Below are positions 45,501 through 57,783 of a stretch of 64,000 nt of DNA, piece by piece. Position numbers and translations under genes: made by a program. The notes under the pieces were generated by a model. The model saw nothing but the letters and a program-made list of their open reading frames with translations, had not been told where the DNA came from and made no database searches. Location: positions 7,440,001 to 7,504,000 of the forward strand of contig BTRK01000001.1 of NCBI GenBank assembly GCA_036245805.1, written 5' to 3'. This stretch comes from Pristionchus mayeri (lineage: Eukaryota; Nematoda; Chromadorea; Rhabditida; Neodiplogasteridae). Every line of letters starts with the position of its first letter. The first letter of the stretch is position 1.

Positions 45501-45700
45501 CTGAAATGTACAAAATACTGCCTTTTAACGGCAGAATACACTCAAAACATGTCAAATTCAGTAAAGATAGCGCAAAAAAGTGTGTCCTTTTGGGAGAAAA
45601 GATGTGATTTACAGTAGAATACACCAAAAACAAGTCATTTGAGTCCATAGTTCTCACAAAAATACCATTTTGGAATAGATTGCCTGTAAAATATGTTGTT
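42600..45700. repeat. Degenerate tandem repeats in the palindrome centre
   Basis: Both inner arms and the spacer are built from diverged units carrying CATGTTT(T/G), GAGCCACACTCGCATGTTT, TTTACTGAA.TTGACATGTTT and ATTCTGCACT(G/C)AAA. Only the parts outside 43600-44699 are mirrored exactly. No convincing gene is present. Confidence 0.65.
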
Positions 45701-45962
45701 CAACGCGTGCATAGAATAATACTATTACTTATTCGATACGTGTGTGCTTCATAAACAAGTACATGTACTAAACTGCAGACTGCAAATCATGCGATGTAGA
45801 TCATTTTTCAGACTTGTAGGTATCAGATAGATTTCAGCAAAATCCTTTATTAGCAATCGATCATGAGAAATACATTACATGGAATGCATTTGTCATTCAA
45901 TTACAGAACGAACACTCTCCGGTCGGTGATTGCAGGGTAAAATGACTACTGATTTTTATGAT

Positions 45963-46266
45963 TTATTGATCAAATCGACATGCTTTGTTTCGCTTAACAC
46001 ATTCCATACATGCTGAGAGGTGAAGAGCTTGACAATCTTCTGCCTTACGAAATGGCTCATCGCGAAAGCGGGAAATGCACTTGCTACAGAGTAGAATGAA
46101 TACGCCACGAGGCATGATTGCCCACTGGCGCTTACTCTGGACACGTGATTATGTAATGGTATTGAGGACAAAAAAAACTACTTACCATCCACTTGCTCGT
46201 TCGTTGGGAAGTTTGAGTTGAATTATTTACGGAAGAAGTAGTGAGACCACCCTGCTCTGAAGACAT
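45963..46266 (-). CDS. Small cysteine-rich protein in palindrome, right-arm copy
   Basis: Exact reverse-complement copy of 42032-42335: exons 46186-46266 and 45963-46136, 49-bp intron, 84 residues, same cysteine pattern. The two copies are convergent in the palindrome (transcribed toward the centre). Both frames and splice sites are intact. Confidence 0.5.
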
Positions 46267-46557
46267 TTTGACGATTGAATGCGTGAGGAAATGGTGAAAT
46301 CAAGTCTAATTTCATTTGATGGACGAGAAATTGCGAAATATGCACAGCAATAGCACTGGTGTGAAAGAAAATAAAGGATGAAGCGCGTAGTTGTGAAATC
46401 TACACTCCACTTGAAAACAGCTATTCAGTTATTCATGTGAGAATGATGTAGAGTAATCAAGTGATTACTAAAATAATTCTGCATAAAATGTGAGAAGTCC
46501 TCTGTGTTGTTCTGAGATCCTAGCTGTGAGAGTCAATGTAAAGCAGAAGACTAAATG

Positions 46558-46620
46558 TAAGGGATAGTTCAGTGATAGTGCTTCCTGTTCATGATCTAAA
46601 GGTTGATGGTTCAATCCCCC
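46558..46620 (+). pseudogene. tRNA-like relic, mirror copy
   Basis: Mirror of 41678-41740: TAGTTCAGTGATAGTGC and GGTTCAATCCCCC on the plus strand, with an anticodon arm that does not fold well. Confidence 0.4.
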
Positions 46621-47658
46621 TAGTGCTATTACCCCACTTCTCTGGCTTATAATCATGTGTGTGTTGTGAAATTGCGTTGTCTTTAGAGAAGTGAGTCATC
46701 GGAGAGCCTTTGTTAGAAGATGTGTAATGTATTGATTGAGTTTATGTTACCTGATTTCGTAAGAAGTGTGTGTGAGACATGAAAGAGTGGAGTATCTCCA
46801 TGCAGTGTCTATCTCATGTTGTAAAGTAAGTGCCGTCCAACACAGCTGGCGCCTATTTCTCACACTCTCCTGCAATAACTCTTCCAAGGCTTGACCTATT
46901 GATTTGGATGATCATGTATGGGCTTCAGTAGATATAAAGAAGGCATGGCAAATGAAAGTTGTTCTTAAAAGGGAGGAGTGGTAATTCAGTGCAATGTTGA
47001 TGCTTCAATTCCTATCTTCCTTCAAGGGTCTTTGCCCCACTCCTCTGACATGTAATAATGTCTTGTGCGTGGGAGATGACTTTGTGATCAGATAATTGAG
47101 TCATCAGCGAGTCTTTGTTAGAAGAAGGTGTACAGTATATTGATTTAGTTTATCTTTACTTGATTTCGCAATATGTAAGTGATGAAAAGGAGGTAGAGAA
47201 GTGTATATGAAGTATTCTCTCGCATGTTGTAAAGTTCAAAGCAGCTGGCATCTACTTCTCTCACACTCTCCTGCAATCTCTCTTCCAAAGTGTGGCCTAT
47301 AGCTCTGGATGACTATACATGGTGATGAATTGATATGAAAAAGAAATCGCAATAGTTGTTCTTAAAGGGTGGACGAACCGCAATTCAGAAAGATTTTCGG
47401 CATCCTCTATCCCTTTATTGCGTGGGGTCTCTAGTACAGCTTGCCAAGCGTGCCCTCCCCCTGCACTCTCCTCAAACTACACAGTCTCTCGTCGATTCAT
47501 AAATCTTTCTTAGGGAGGAGGCCGCGGCTGGGAGGACTGAGTGGAGGGAATGCAACTTGGGGATCTGAGGTAGATCAAAAGTGGGCTACCGTAATCCACA
47601 GGTCTGTCCACGTGATCTACCAAGTGATCAATAAATTGGGTGAGCTATCGATTAGTTG

Positions 47659-47822
47659 AGCTACCCTCCCGCGCTAGCTAACGTATACCTGATGGCTCCC
47701 GCGCTAGCTACCGTATACCTGGTGGCTCCCGCGCTAGCTTCCGTATACCTGGGAAGTGGTCGACTTTGACCTACCGTATACCTGCGAAGTGGAAGGTGGA
47801 AAGTGAGGTGGTTACTCTACTA
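47659..47822. repeat. Minisatellite, mirror of 40476-40640
   Basis: Units of CCCGCGCTAGCT(A/T)(A/C)CGTATACC. Reverse complement of the left-arm array, in exact register with it. Confidence 0.8.
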
Positions 47823-50800
47823 ACAGAGACTCGGCAACCACGAAGTGGTTGTGCGATAAAAAACACGTTTCTGACAATTCAGTCTAGAATTTTCAATGTC
47901 TATTCGATAAGCAAGATTGTTAATCAAGGCATGGATTAAAAGCGAACTCGTATTTTGTATCACTTTCGGTTTGATACAAAAAATGGACCCGGAAATCTCA
48001 AAATCGCTATTGAATGAAACACAGCGTCTGATAATTCAGACAAGTATTTTCGAAGCTTCAGCCTCAGCGGCATGTAAGATTATTAGCCAAGGTTTAGATT
48101 GAATGGGAACTCGTGTTTGCGTCACTTTCGGTTTGATACAAAAAAATGGACCCGGCAATCTCGGCAAAGTGGCTGTTCGATTGAGCAACGTGTCTGATAA
48201 TTGAGACTAGTATTTATGAAGCCTATTAGCCATGACATATTATTAGCCAATGTTTGGATTGAATACGAGTTCGTCTTTTGTATCACTTTCGGTTTGATAC
48301 AAAAGTGGGACATTACAATCACAAAGTGGCTGTGCGATGAAACAAAGTTCTTGACAATTCTGACTAGTATTTTGGAACCCTCATCGGCATGCAATATTAT
48401 TAGCCAAGGTTTAGGTTGAATGGGAACTCGTTTTTGCATCACTTTCAGTTTGATACAAAAGTGGGACATTACAATCACAAAGTGGCTGTGCGATGAAACA
48501 AAGTTCTTGACAATTCTGACTAGTATTTTGGAAGCCTCATCGGCATGCAATATTATTAGCCAAGGTTTAGGTTGAATGGGAACTCGTTTTTGCATCACTT
48601 TCAGTTTGATACAAAAAAGAGATTCTGCAACCTCGAAGTGGCTGTGTTCCTGACAGCTCACTTTAGAATTTTGGATGTCTATTCAACAAGCAAGATTGTT
48701 AACCAAGGCTTGAATTAAATATGAACTCAGCTTTTGAATCACTTTCGGTTTGATACAAAATAGGGACCCGACAATCTCAAAATGGCTATGTGAAGAAATA
48801 ACGTGTCTGATAATTCAGACTAGTATTTTCGAAGCTTCAGCCTCAGCGGCATGTAAGATTGTTAACAAAGGCTTGGATTAAATGTGAACTCATATTTTGT
48901 ATCAATTTCGGTTTGATACAAAAAATGGACCCGGAAATCTCAAAATCGCTATTGAATGAAACACAGCGTCTGATAATTCAGACAAGTATTTTCGAAGCTT
49001 CAGCCTCAGCGGCATGCAAGATTATTAGCCAAGGTTTAGATTGAATGGGAACTCGTGTTTGCGTCACTTTCGGTTTGATACAAAAAAATGGACCCGGCAA
49101 TCTCGGCAAAGTGGCTGTTCGATTGAGCAACGTGTCTGATAATTGAGACTAGTATTTATGAAGCCTATTAGCCATGACATATTATTAGCCAATGTTTGGA
49201 TTGAATACGAGTTCGTCTTTTGTATCACTTTCGGTTTGATACAAAAGTGGGACATTACAATCACATAGTGGCTGTGCGATGAAACAAAGTTCTTGACAAT
49301 TCTGACCAGTATTTTGGAAGCCTTATCGGCATGCAATATTATTAGCCAAGGTTTAGGTTGAATGGGAACTCGTTTTTGCATCACTTTCAGTTTGATACAA
49401 AAGTGGGACATTACAATCACAAAGTGGCTGTGCGATGAAACAAAGTTCTTGACAATTCTGACTAGTATTTTGGAAGCCTCATCGGCATGCAATATTATTA
49501 TCCAAGGTTTGGATTGAATGCGAACTCGTATTTTGTATCACTTTCGGTTTGATAAAAAAAAATGGACCCGGCAATCTCAAAGTGGCTGTTCGATTGAGTA
49601 ACGTGTCTGATAATTGAGACTAGTATTTATGAAGCCTATTAGCCATGATATATTATTAGCCAATGCTTGGATTGAATACGAGTTCGTCTTTTGTATCACT
49701 TTCGGTTTGATACAAAAGTGGGACATTACAATCACAAAGTGGCTGTGCGATGAAACAAAGTTCTTGACAATTCTGACTAGTATTTTGGAAGCCTCATCGG
49801 CATGCAATATTATTAGCCAAGGTTTAGGTTGAATGGGAACTCGTTTTTGCATCACTTTCAGTTTGATACAAAAGTGGGACATTACAATCACAAAGTGGCT
49901 GTGCGATGAAACAAAGTTCTTGACAATTCTGACTAGTATTTTGGAAGCCTCATCGGCATGCAATATTATTAGCCAAGGTTTAGGTTGAATGGGAACTCGT
50001 TTTTGCATCACTTTCAGTTTGATACAAAAAAGAGATTCTGCAACCTCGAAGTGGCTGTGTTCCTGACAGCTCACTTTAGAATTTTGGATGTCTATTCAAC
50101 AAGCAAGATTGTTAACCAAGGCTTGAATTAAATATGAACTCAGCTTTTGAATCACTTTCGGTTTGATACAAAATAGGGACCCGACAATCTCAAAATGGCT
50201 ATGTGAAGAAATAACGTGTCTGATAATTCAGACTAGTATTTTCGAAGCTTCAGCCTCAGCGGCATGTAAGATTGTTAACAAAGGCTTGGATTAAATGTGA
50301 ACTCATATTTTGTATCAATTTCGGTTTGATACAAAAAATGGACCCGGAAATCTCAAAATCGCTATTGAATGAAACACAGCGTCTGATAATTCAGACAAGT
50401 ATTTTCGAAGCTTCAGCCTCAGCGGCATGCAAGATTATTAGCCAAGGTTTAGATTGAATGGGAACTCGTGTTTGCGTCACTTTCGGTTTGATACAAAAAA
50501 ATGGACCCGGCAATTTCGGCAAAGTGGCTGTTCGATTGAGCAACGTGTCTGATAATTGAGACTAGTATTTATGAAGCCTATTAGCCATGACATATTATTA
50601 GCCAATGTTTGGATTGAATACGAGTTCGTCTTTTGTATCACTTTCGGTTTGATACAAAAGTGGGACATTACAATCACATAGTGGCTGTGCGATGAAACAA
50701 AGTTCTTGACAATTCTGACCAGTATTTTGGAAGCCTTATCGGCATGCAATATTATTAGCCAAGGTTTAGGTTGAATGGGAACTCGTTTTTGCATCACTTT

Positions 50801-52530
50801 CAGTTTGATACAAAAGTGGGACATTACAATCACAAAGTGGCTGTGCGATGAAACAAAGTTCTTGACAATTCTGACTAGTATTTTGGAAGCCTCATCGGCA
50901 TGCAATATTATTATCCAAGGTTTGGATTGAATGCGAACTCGTATTTTGTATCACTTTCGGTTTGATAAAAAAAAATGGACCCGGCAATCTCAAAGTGGCT
51001 GTTCGATTGAGTAACGTGTCTGATAATTGAGACTAGTATTTATGAAGCCTATTAGCCATGATATATTATTAGCCAATGTTTGGATTGAATACGAGTTCGT
51101 CTTTTGTATCACTTTCGGTTTGATACAAAAGTGGGACATTACAATCACAAAGTGGCTGTGCGATGAAACAAAGTTCTTGACAATTCTGACTAGTATTTTG
51201 GAAGCCTCATCGGCATGCAATATTATTAGCCAAGGTTTAGGTTGAATGGGAACTCGTTTTTGCATCACTTTCAGTTTGATACAAAAGTGGGACATTACAA
51301 TCACAAAGTGGCTGTGCGATGAAACAAAGTTCTTGACAATTCTGACTAGTATTTTGGAAGCCTCATCGGCATGCAATATTATTAGCCAAGGTTTAGGTTG
51401 AATGGGAACTCGTATTTTGTATCACTTTCGGTTTGATAAAAAAAAATGGACCCGGCAATCTCAAAGTGGCTGTTCGATTGAGTAACGTGTCTGATAATTG
51501 AGACTAGTATTTGTGAAGCCTATTAGCCATGATATATTATTAGCCAATGCTTGGATTGAATACGAGTTCGTCTTTAGTATCACTTTCGGTTTGATACAAA
51601 AGTGGGACATTACAATCACAAAGTGGCTGTGCGATGAAACAAAGTTCTTGACAATTCTGACTAGTATTTTGGAAGCCTCATCGGCATGCAATATCATTAG
51701 CCAAGGTTTAGGTTGAATGGGAACTCGTTTTTGCATCACTTTCAGTTTGATACAAAAGTGGGACATTACAATCACAAAGTGGCTGTGCGATGAAACAAAG
51801 TTCTTGACAATTCTGACTAGTATTTTGGAAGCCTCATCGGCATGCAATATTATTAGCCAAGGTTTAGGTTGAATGGGAACTCGTTTTTGCATCACTTTCA
51901 GTTTGATACAAAAAAGAGATTCTGCAACCTCGAAGTGTCTGTGTTCCTGACAAGTCACTTTAAAATTGTCGATGTCTATTCAACAATCAAGATTGTTAAT
52001 CAAGGCTTGGATTAAATGTGAACTCATCTTTTGTATCACTTCCGATTTGATACAAAAGATGGACCCGGAAATCCCACAATCGCTATTGAATGAAACACAG
52101 CGTCTGATAATTCAGACTAGTATTTTCGAAGCTTCAGCCTCAGCGGCATGTAAGATTGTTAACAAAGGCTTGGATTAAATGTGAACTCATATTTTGTATC
52201 AATTTCGGTTTGATACAAAAGATGGAACAGGTGATCTGAAAGTGTATGTGCGATGAAACAACGTTCCTGACAGCTCACTTTAGAATTTTGGATGTCTATT
52301 CAACAATGGAACAATGGAAGATTGTTAACCAAGGCTTGAATTAAATATGAACTCAGCTTTTGAATCACTTTCGGTTTGATACAAAATAGGGACCCGACAA
52401 TCTCAAAATGGCTATGTGAAGAAATAACGTGTCTGATAATTGAGACTAGTATTTTCGAAGCCTCGGAATATTAGCCTATGTTTGGCTTGAATGAGAACTC
52501 GTCCGTTACATCACTTTCGATTCGAAACGA
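47823..52530. repeat. 157-bp satellite array (right) with higher-order repeat
   Basis: About 30 monomers. The consensus landmarks are ATTAGCCAAGGTTTAGGTTG, AACTCGTTTTTGCATCACTT, TTTGATACAAAAGTGGGACA and AATTCTGACTAGTATTTTGG. Blocks of several monomers recur at 1413 bp (9 x 157): translations starting at 48661 and 50074, 49492 and 50905, and 49044 and 50457 match almost perfectly. Further copies are offset by 471 bp (3 x 157) and 1884 bp (12 x 157). The open frames across it are repeat artefacts. Confidence 0.92.
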
Positions 52531-53355
52531 AATAAATTCCACATGGTAGTGGTTGATAGATGTGAGACTGCCAGATCAGGGTCGGCTTCTCCAACGGTCC
52601 TCATCAAGTCTGAATACGCTTACAACGCTCGAAAATATCTCTTCCCTTCCAACTCGTGATCTCACTATACTTCCTTGTTATCCTTATCTCTCTTCCCCTA
52701 CCTAAATACCCCCTGGCAACGGTGTATTTCAACTCCTCTCGGGTGCATCTCTCGTGTCTTTCTATACGAAAATTGAACCTTTCTCATCTCTCATTTACAC
52801 ATGTTCTGTCGTAAATACTGGCTTTAATGCGTCTGAAATTACAGTGGACAAAGGATTAACTACAGAATGAGCTTCCTGAGCACGTTACGTTGAAATTGTG
52901 TGGCAAAGATATAGGCAAACTAGAGAAACGACACATTACAATGTTAACCAGAGTCATAAAGGAGCTCGAAAACACACTTTGTCCACTGTAATTTCAGACG
53001 CATTAAAGACTTAACGTGATGGCCGTCTCTTCGATTAGAGATTGGTGTGGACTAAAAAATCACAGTTAGAACCGTCGGTTGGGAAGAGAGTTTAGAAAAT
53101 GAAGATATGATTATCCGGATTTAGAATTCTAAGGTTCACTCGTAAAGCTATAGAGTTTGTTAAGTCGATTTCAGCGCATTTCTCAGAGTTCGCAGACTTT
53201 ACGGAGAAACCTATTTCAACACATTTTCACTCCGACTCAATATTAGTGCCGTCGTTTCTGTCTCGTCTCTCCACATTTCGCCTACTCTCTCACCGGTTAG
53301 AAAAGAGAGAAAACACGGGACATGAAGAGATACATGAATTGTCAGCATGACTCAC
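52531..53355. repeat. Duplicated segment with the 3' part of copy B gene deleted
   Basis: Matches 55300-55960 (TTCCACATG, CTGCCAGATCAGG, CAACGGTCCTCATCAAGTCT, TCTGTCGTAAATAC). At about 53161 it jumps from the sequence that lies just 3' of the gene (GCTATAGAGTTTGTTAA) to intron 1 sequence (TTTCAGCGCATTTCTCAGAG), so exons 2 and 3 of copy B are missing. Confidence 0.75.
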
Positions 53356-53398
53356 CGCCAAGCGTGAGGGCTTCTTCGGACGCGTCTGGCTGACTCAT
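53356..53398 (-). pseudogene. Single-pass membrane protein, copy B: exon 1 only
   Basis: The exon encodes MSQPDASEEALTLG and keeps a perfect G/GTGAGT donor, as in copies A and C. The exons for the membrane span and the C-terminal helix are absent downstream. A pseudogene by internal deletion. Confidence 0.8.
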
Positions 53399-54530
53399 CC
53401 CTCCGGCTCCTCTTCACCTACCCTTCCCTCTTCCTTCACTGCTAGTGAGCGAGCCTGACAATAGCGGTTCTCATGTAGAAGTAGACTGAGAAGTCTGATT
53501 CCACAAGCAATCTAGGCCTACAGAACAGAGAGAAATATCGTGAAAAATGATGAGACCACGGTCCATTGCTTTATATGGCACATTAGTTTGATGGAATGTA
53601 CGAAAACGATAGATTACCTAAAGAAAGGAAAGTTGTGCGTGGAATTCCATTCAGGGCTCGATGACGGCCATGTCAGATGAGAGTCGGGAAGAGTGAAAAG
53701 GAAACAATAGGCCTCATACTCTCTCCATTTCCCGTGATCTTTCTTGCTCTATCGCTCTCTTTCTACCCTTACTAGGGAGTTAGGCAGAGGGAGTGTGGCA
53801 TGAAGTGAAAGTGAGTCACAAATCATGCATGACACTTCAACGAAACTCCCGTTCCCACCTTGAGAATATCCACTTTTTCCTATTTTCCGGGAGAGAGAGG
53901 ATGGCTTATCGGATCTTCCTTCCGCATTTTTCTCGTCGTGCAGACCATTGGAAGATCCTGCAGAATTGAGATGATCCTTTCTTGCGAAGCCACGTGTATA
54001 TGCAAGAGAAGATGGCCATGGCACTTGTGAAAATCCCGTTGCCACCTTGATAATGACAATGTTTTCATGTTCTCCGTTTGAAAGGATGGCTTTCATTTTC
54101 CATTGCGTGTTCTCCCTCGTCGATTAGAGTGTGTTGAGATTCCGCATAATTTAGATCGTTATTCATAGTGAAACAATATGTGATTCATCGGGAAGTCATA
54201 CATAGCACTTCAACGAAACTCCCGTTGCCACCCTGGAAATAGCCTTGTTTTCCTGGCCATTGTGAGACATCTTCTACGTGCTTCGAGGAGTTAAAATAGT
54301 CTAAATATCAAAGATGAGTCATCAAGGCATGAGACAGAATAACAGTACAATTTCACAAGTATTTCAGATTTGTAACATCATTATTTGATTTTGTAGCGTC
54401 TCGCACCATGCTAGGGCTGCTTTGGAGTAGAAACAAGTACAATTTATCGAATGCGGTGCACATTCGATATTTGTAGCTTCCGATTTTTCTTAGTGATTAT
54501 TACGAGTACAGCACTGCGCTGCTTATTTAT
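53399..54530. repeat. Segmental duplication block (copy B flank)
   Basis: Homologous to 36861-38150 and 57784-58900, with the same upstream landmarks. Contains no insertion at the site of the hairpin MITE seen at 37366. No separate gene is seen. Confidence 0.7.
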
Positions 54531-54559
54531 CACTGTTTTCGCATTATTTACCCCTTGCC

Positions 54560-55330
54560 ACAGTCATTAGGAATTCAGTCCAGAATTTTCGATATCTATT
54601 CGACAAGCAAGATAGTTAAACAAGGCTTAGATTAAATTCGAACTCAACTTTTGTATCACTTTCGATCTGATACAAAAGAGGGACCCGACAATCTCAAATT
54701 GGCTGTGTGCAGAAACAACGTGCCTGACAATTCAACCGAGTATTTTCGAAGTCTTCGGCATGCATGTGCCAGCCACGTCTTGGATTGAATGCGAACTCGT
54801 CTTTGGATCACTTCCGATTTGATACAAGAGAGGGACCCGACAACCACAAAGTGGCTGTGCGATGAAACAACGTGCTTGACAATTCAGACTAGTATTTTCG
54901 AAGCCTTATCGTCATGCTAGATCATTAGCCAATATTTGTATTGAATGGGAACTCGGCTTTTGTATCACTTTCGGTTTGATACAAAAGAAGGACCGCACAA
55001 GCTCAAAGTGGTTGTTGGATGAAACACCGTTCTTGACAATTCAGTCTAGAATTTTGGATATCTATTCGACAAGCAAGATTGCTAACCAATGTTTGTATTC
55101 AATATGAATTCTTCTTCTGTATCACTTTCGGTTTGATACAAAACCGGGACTCGGCAACTTCGAAGTTATTATGCGATGAAATAAAGTTCCTAACAATTCA
55201 GTCTAAAATTTTCGAAGTTTATTCAACATGATTATTAACAAGATTAGGAAAGATTTTAACTTTGATTAAGAGAGAACTCATCGTTTTCATCACTTTCAAT
55301 TCGAAACAAAAGAAGTTCCACATGATAGTG
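54560..55330. repeat. Five diverged satellite monomers
   Basis: Monomers with GTATCACTTTCG(G/A)T..GATACAAAA, GGGACCCGACAATCTCAAA and GACTAGTATTTTCGAAGCC. They are more diverged than the 47.8-52.5 kb array and lack its higher-order period. The following 55331-55861 belongs to the triplicated segment. Confidence 0.8.
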
Positions 55331-55861
55331 TTTGATACAATGCGCTCTATATTTTATTCTGGTATTTTTAAAGCGATTGACACATTCCATACTGCCAGAT
55401 CAGGTTCGGTTGTTTTTCCAACGGTCCTCATCAAGTCTGAAAACACTCATAATGAACGAAAATATCTCATCTCTTCCAACTCGTGATCTCGCCCACTATA
55501 CTTCCTTGTTATCCCTCTCTCTTCCTCTTCCCCTCCCTAAATACCCCTTGGTAACGGGGCTATTTCAACTCCTCTCGGGTGCATCTCTTGTGACTTTGCT
55601 GCAGACACCCTTTCCTTTCTCATTTGCACATGTTCTGTCGTAAATACCGGCTTTAATGCGTCTGAAATTACATTGGATACGGGATTAACTGCAGAATGAG
55701 CCACCTGAGCACGTTACATTGAAATTGTGAGTCCACAATATAGTGAGACTAGAGAAACATCACATTACGATGGAAAACAAGTGAGTGAAGAAGCTCAAAA
55801 ATACAGCTTCACGTGATGGATGTTTCTTCAATCAGTGACTGGTGAGGACTGAAATGCACAA

Positions 55862-57783
55862 TTAGAACAGTCGGTTGGGAAAAGTGTATAGAAAATGAAG
55901 GAGGAAATCCGAATTTTGAATACTAAGGATCACTCGTAAAGCTATAGAGTTTGTTAAACGGTGATAGTCAAGATGTGTTTCTTGAAAAAATAGAAGAACC
56001 AACACTGCTCGATATAACCTTCCCTTGGCCAGTTGGTACGCATCCAGTCCGTGCTCGCGCGCGAATTCCTCGCGTAGTTGCTGCAATTTGTTCGATTGCT
56101 TTGTATAACTCTTTTCATTTTCGACATTCACTCTCATCTGAAACGAAAATCCTAGTGGGTGGTAAAACTGTTTGGTGACGGTGCTGAGGAGATATCGATA
56201 TATAAATGAGAATTAAGCAGATTCCTGCTCACCTCGCTCGTCACCCTCTCTCCCTTATTGCACCAGTAGCAGAGGACGAAGATGGCGAAGACCAGTAGGA
56301 TGATGCCCGCAGTGCCGGATGTGACCAACTCTGAAGAGAGCGCTAATCAACTACCGCAATACGGCATTTGAACAGGGTTAGACGATAAGGCCACTTTTTT
56401 CTAGGGTGCTATCGATCCGCTATGACTTATTTTATAAAGAATTGAAGGAAGAAATGATTGTTTTTCCTGAATTATGTCACGCCTTATCACTAGTGTGAAA
56501 CATATCGCATTGTATAATGATTTCTTTTACTTCTTGACAAAGCGATTTCATTCCCTCTCTAAAGCAACCTCAATCACATGAGAGATGATCCAGCTTGACA
56601 CTGGGAATGGCTTAAAAAAACTAATTACAAAAAAAAAATTATGAGTGCACTCTCACCCTGTCCGTGAGACGCCGAATGAAGTTGTGATTTCTAACGCTAT
56701 CTCTTCTGGACACTCGTACCACGCACCTCACTAATTCTCACGCTCGTACATCTATTAATCCAGTTATAAGTACTGCGCACAGCATGTCAAAGGGGGGGAA
56801 AAAGCTCATTTGCGTGGCAGGGCCATCCCTTTCATTCGGGGATTAAAAAGAGAAGAGAGTGGTGAAAAAGGTGGTGTTTTAAATGCATTTATGTGTGATA
56901 CTCCCGAATAAGATCGAAATGGAAAAACTGAAAACCACAATTCGTGCGCAAAGGGTTGAGGCAACTTTTTGCCCCAACGCCATTTCGATAGCTTCACTCC
57001 CCTTTGAGTTGATAGCTCTGGAGTAGGGAAACACCCATTTTCGGCTGTTTTTGGCTTCTTTTTGTACCCTACTCAAAAATCAGATCGAAATTCGAAAATC
57101 TAAAAACCACAAATTACGAGGAAAGTATTTTGATATTTTTCTGCACAAACGCCATATCCATAACTGCATTCCCTTTTGAGTTGATAGCTCTAGACTGAGC
57201 CGAACTGCCGCTTCTTCTCAATTTGTTTCAGATTTTAATTATGGTTCAGTCAAAACAGAAGAATGAATTTTGTAGCTCTTTTGATTAGATTGCGTTTTAA
57301 TGGTGTTTCATCGTTCAATAACGTTCATAGATTCGGACTTTCTAGGCATTTTGCTCAAATCAAAGAATTCAAATATGTTTCGCAATATCGTTAATATATT
57401 TTGCCCACTATTTTCGATATTGGGGATGACATTCCACCAACCGACTCTATGGTAGATAATGATCCACAGTGAGAAGGCTAGTTCGATCAGAAAATCGATT
57501 TGCCACGCAAATGAACTTCCATCCCCCTCTGACATGTTGTGCTGCGGTCGATATTCCAGCGCATTTCTCAGAGTTCGCACACTTTATGGAGAAAGCTATT
57601 TCAGCACATTTTTACTCCGACTCAATATTAGTGCCGTCGTTTCCATCTCGTCTCTCCACATTTCGCCTACTCTCTCACCGGTTAGAAAAGCGAGAAAACA
57701 CGGGACATGAAGAGAGCCACAAATTGTCAGCATGACTCACCATCAATAGTGAGTCTTTCCTCGGACTCGTCTGGCTCACTCAT
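55862..57783 (-). CDS. Small single-pass membrane protein, copy C
   Basis: Paralogue of 35788-36860. Exons 57741-57783 (MSEPDESEERLTID), 56233-56330 and 55862-56137, about 139 residues. One membrane span (GIILLVFAIFVLCYW) is followed by CNKGERVTSE. Exon 3 begins at an ATG codon in frame and carries NKLQQLREEFAREHGLDAYQ. Phases match, using the outer of the two donor positions. The point corresponding to the copy A stop (TGA) is CGA here, so the protein runs about 25 residues further with a hydrophobic tail that is probably not under selection. Intron 1 is long (1.4 kb) and holds no recognisable element. Confidence 0.68.

Larger units (their letters stand above)
40193..48105. repeat. Giant near-perfect palindrome, arms about 3.4 kb, 1.1 kb spacer
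   Basis: The left arm 40193-43599 is the reverse complement of 44700-48105. Paired positions sum to 88298 over most of the arms (reading frames at 40639/47659, 41642/46656, 42127/46171 and 42691/45607 are identical) and to 88299 near the spacer, so a single 1-nt indel separates the arms there. The spacer 43600-44699 is not symmetrical. Beyond the outer ends the arms run into satellite arrays that are no longer in register. Confidence 0.93.

Noticed and set aside
39109..51958. Long repeated open frames (up to 179 codons) across 39-52 kb with near-identical translations
   Set aside because: They are translations of the 157-bp satellite, recur at the satellite period on both strands, and have no start, splice or domain signals.
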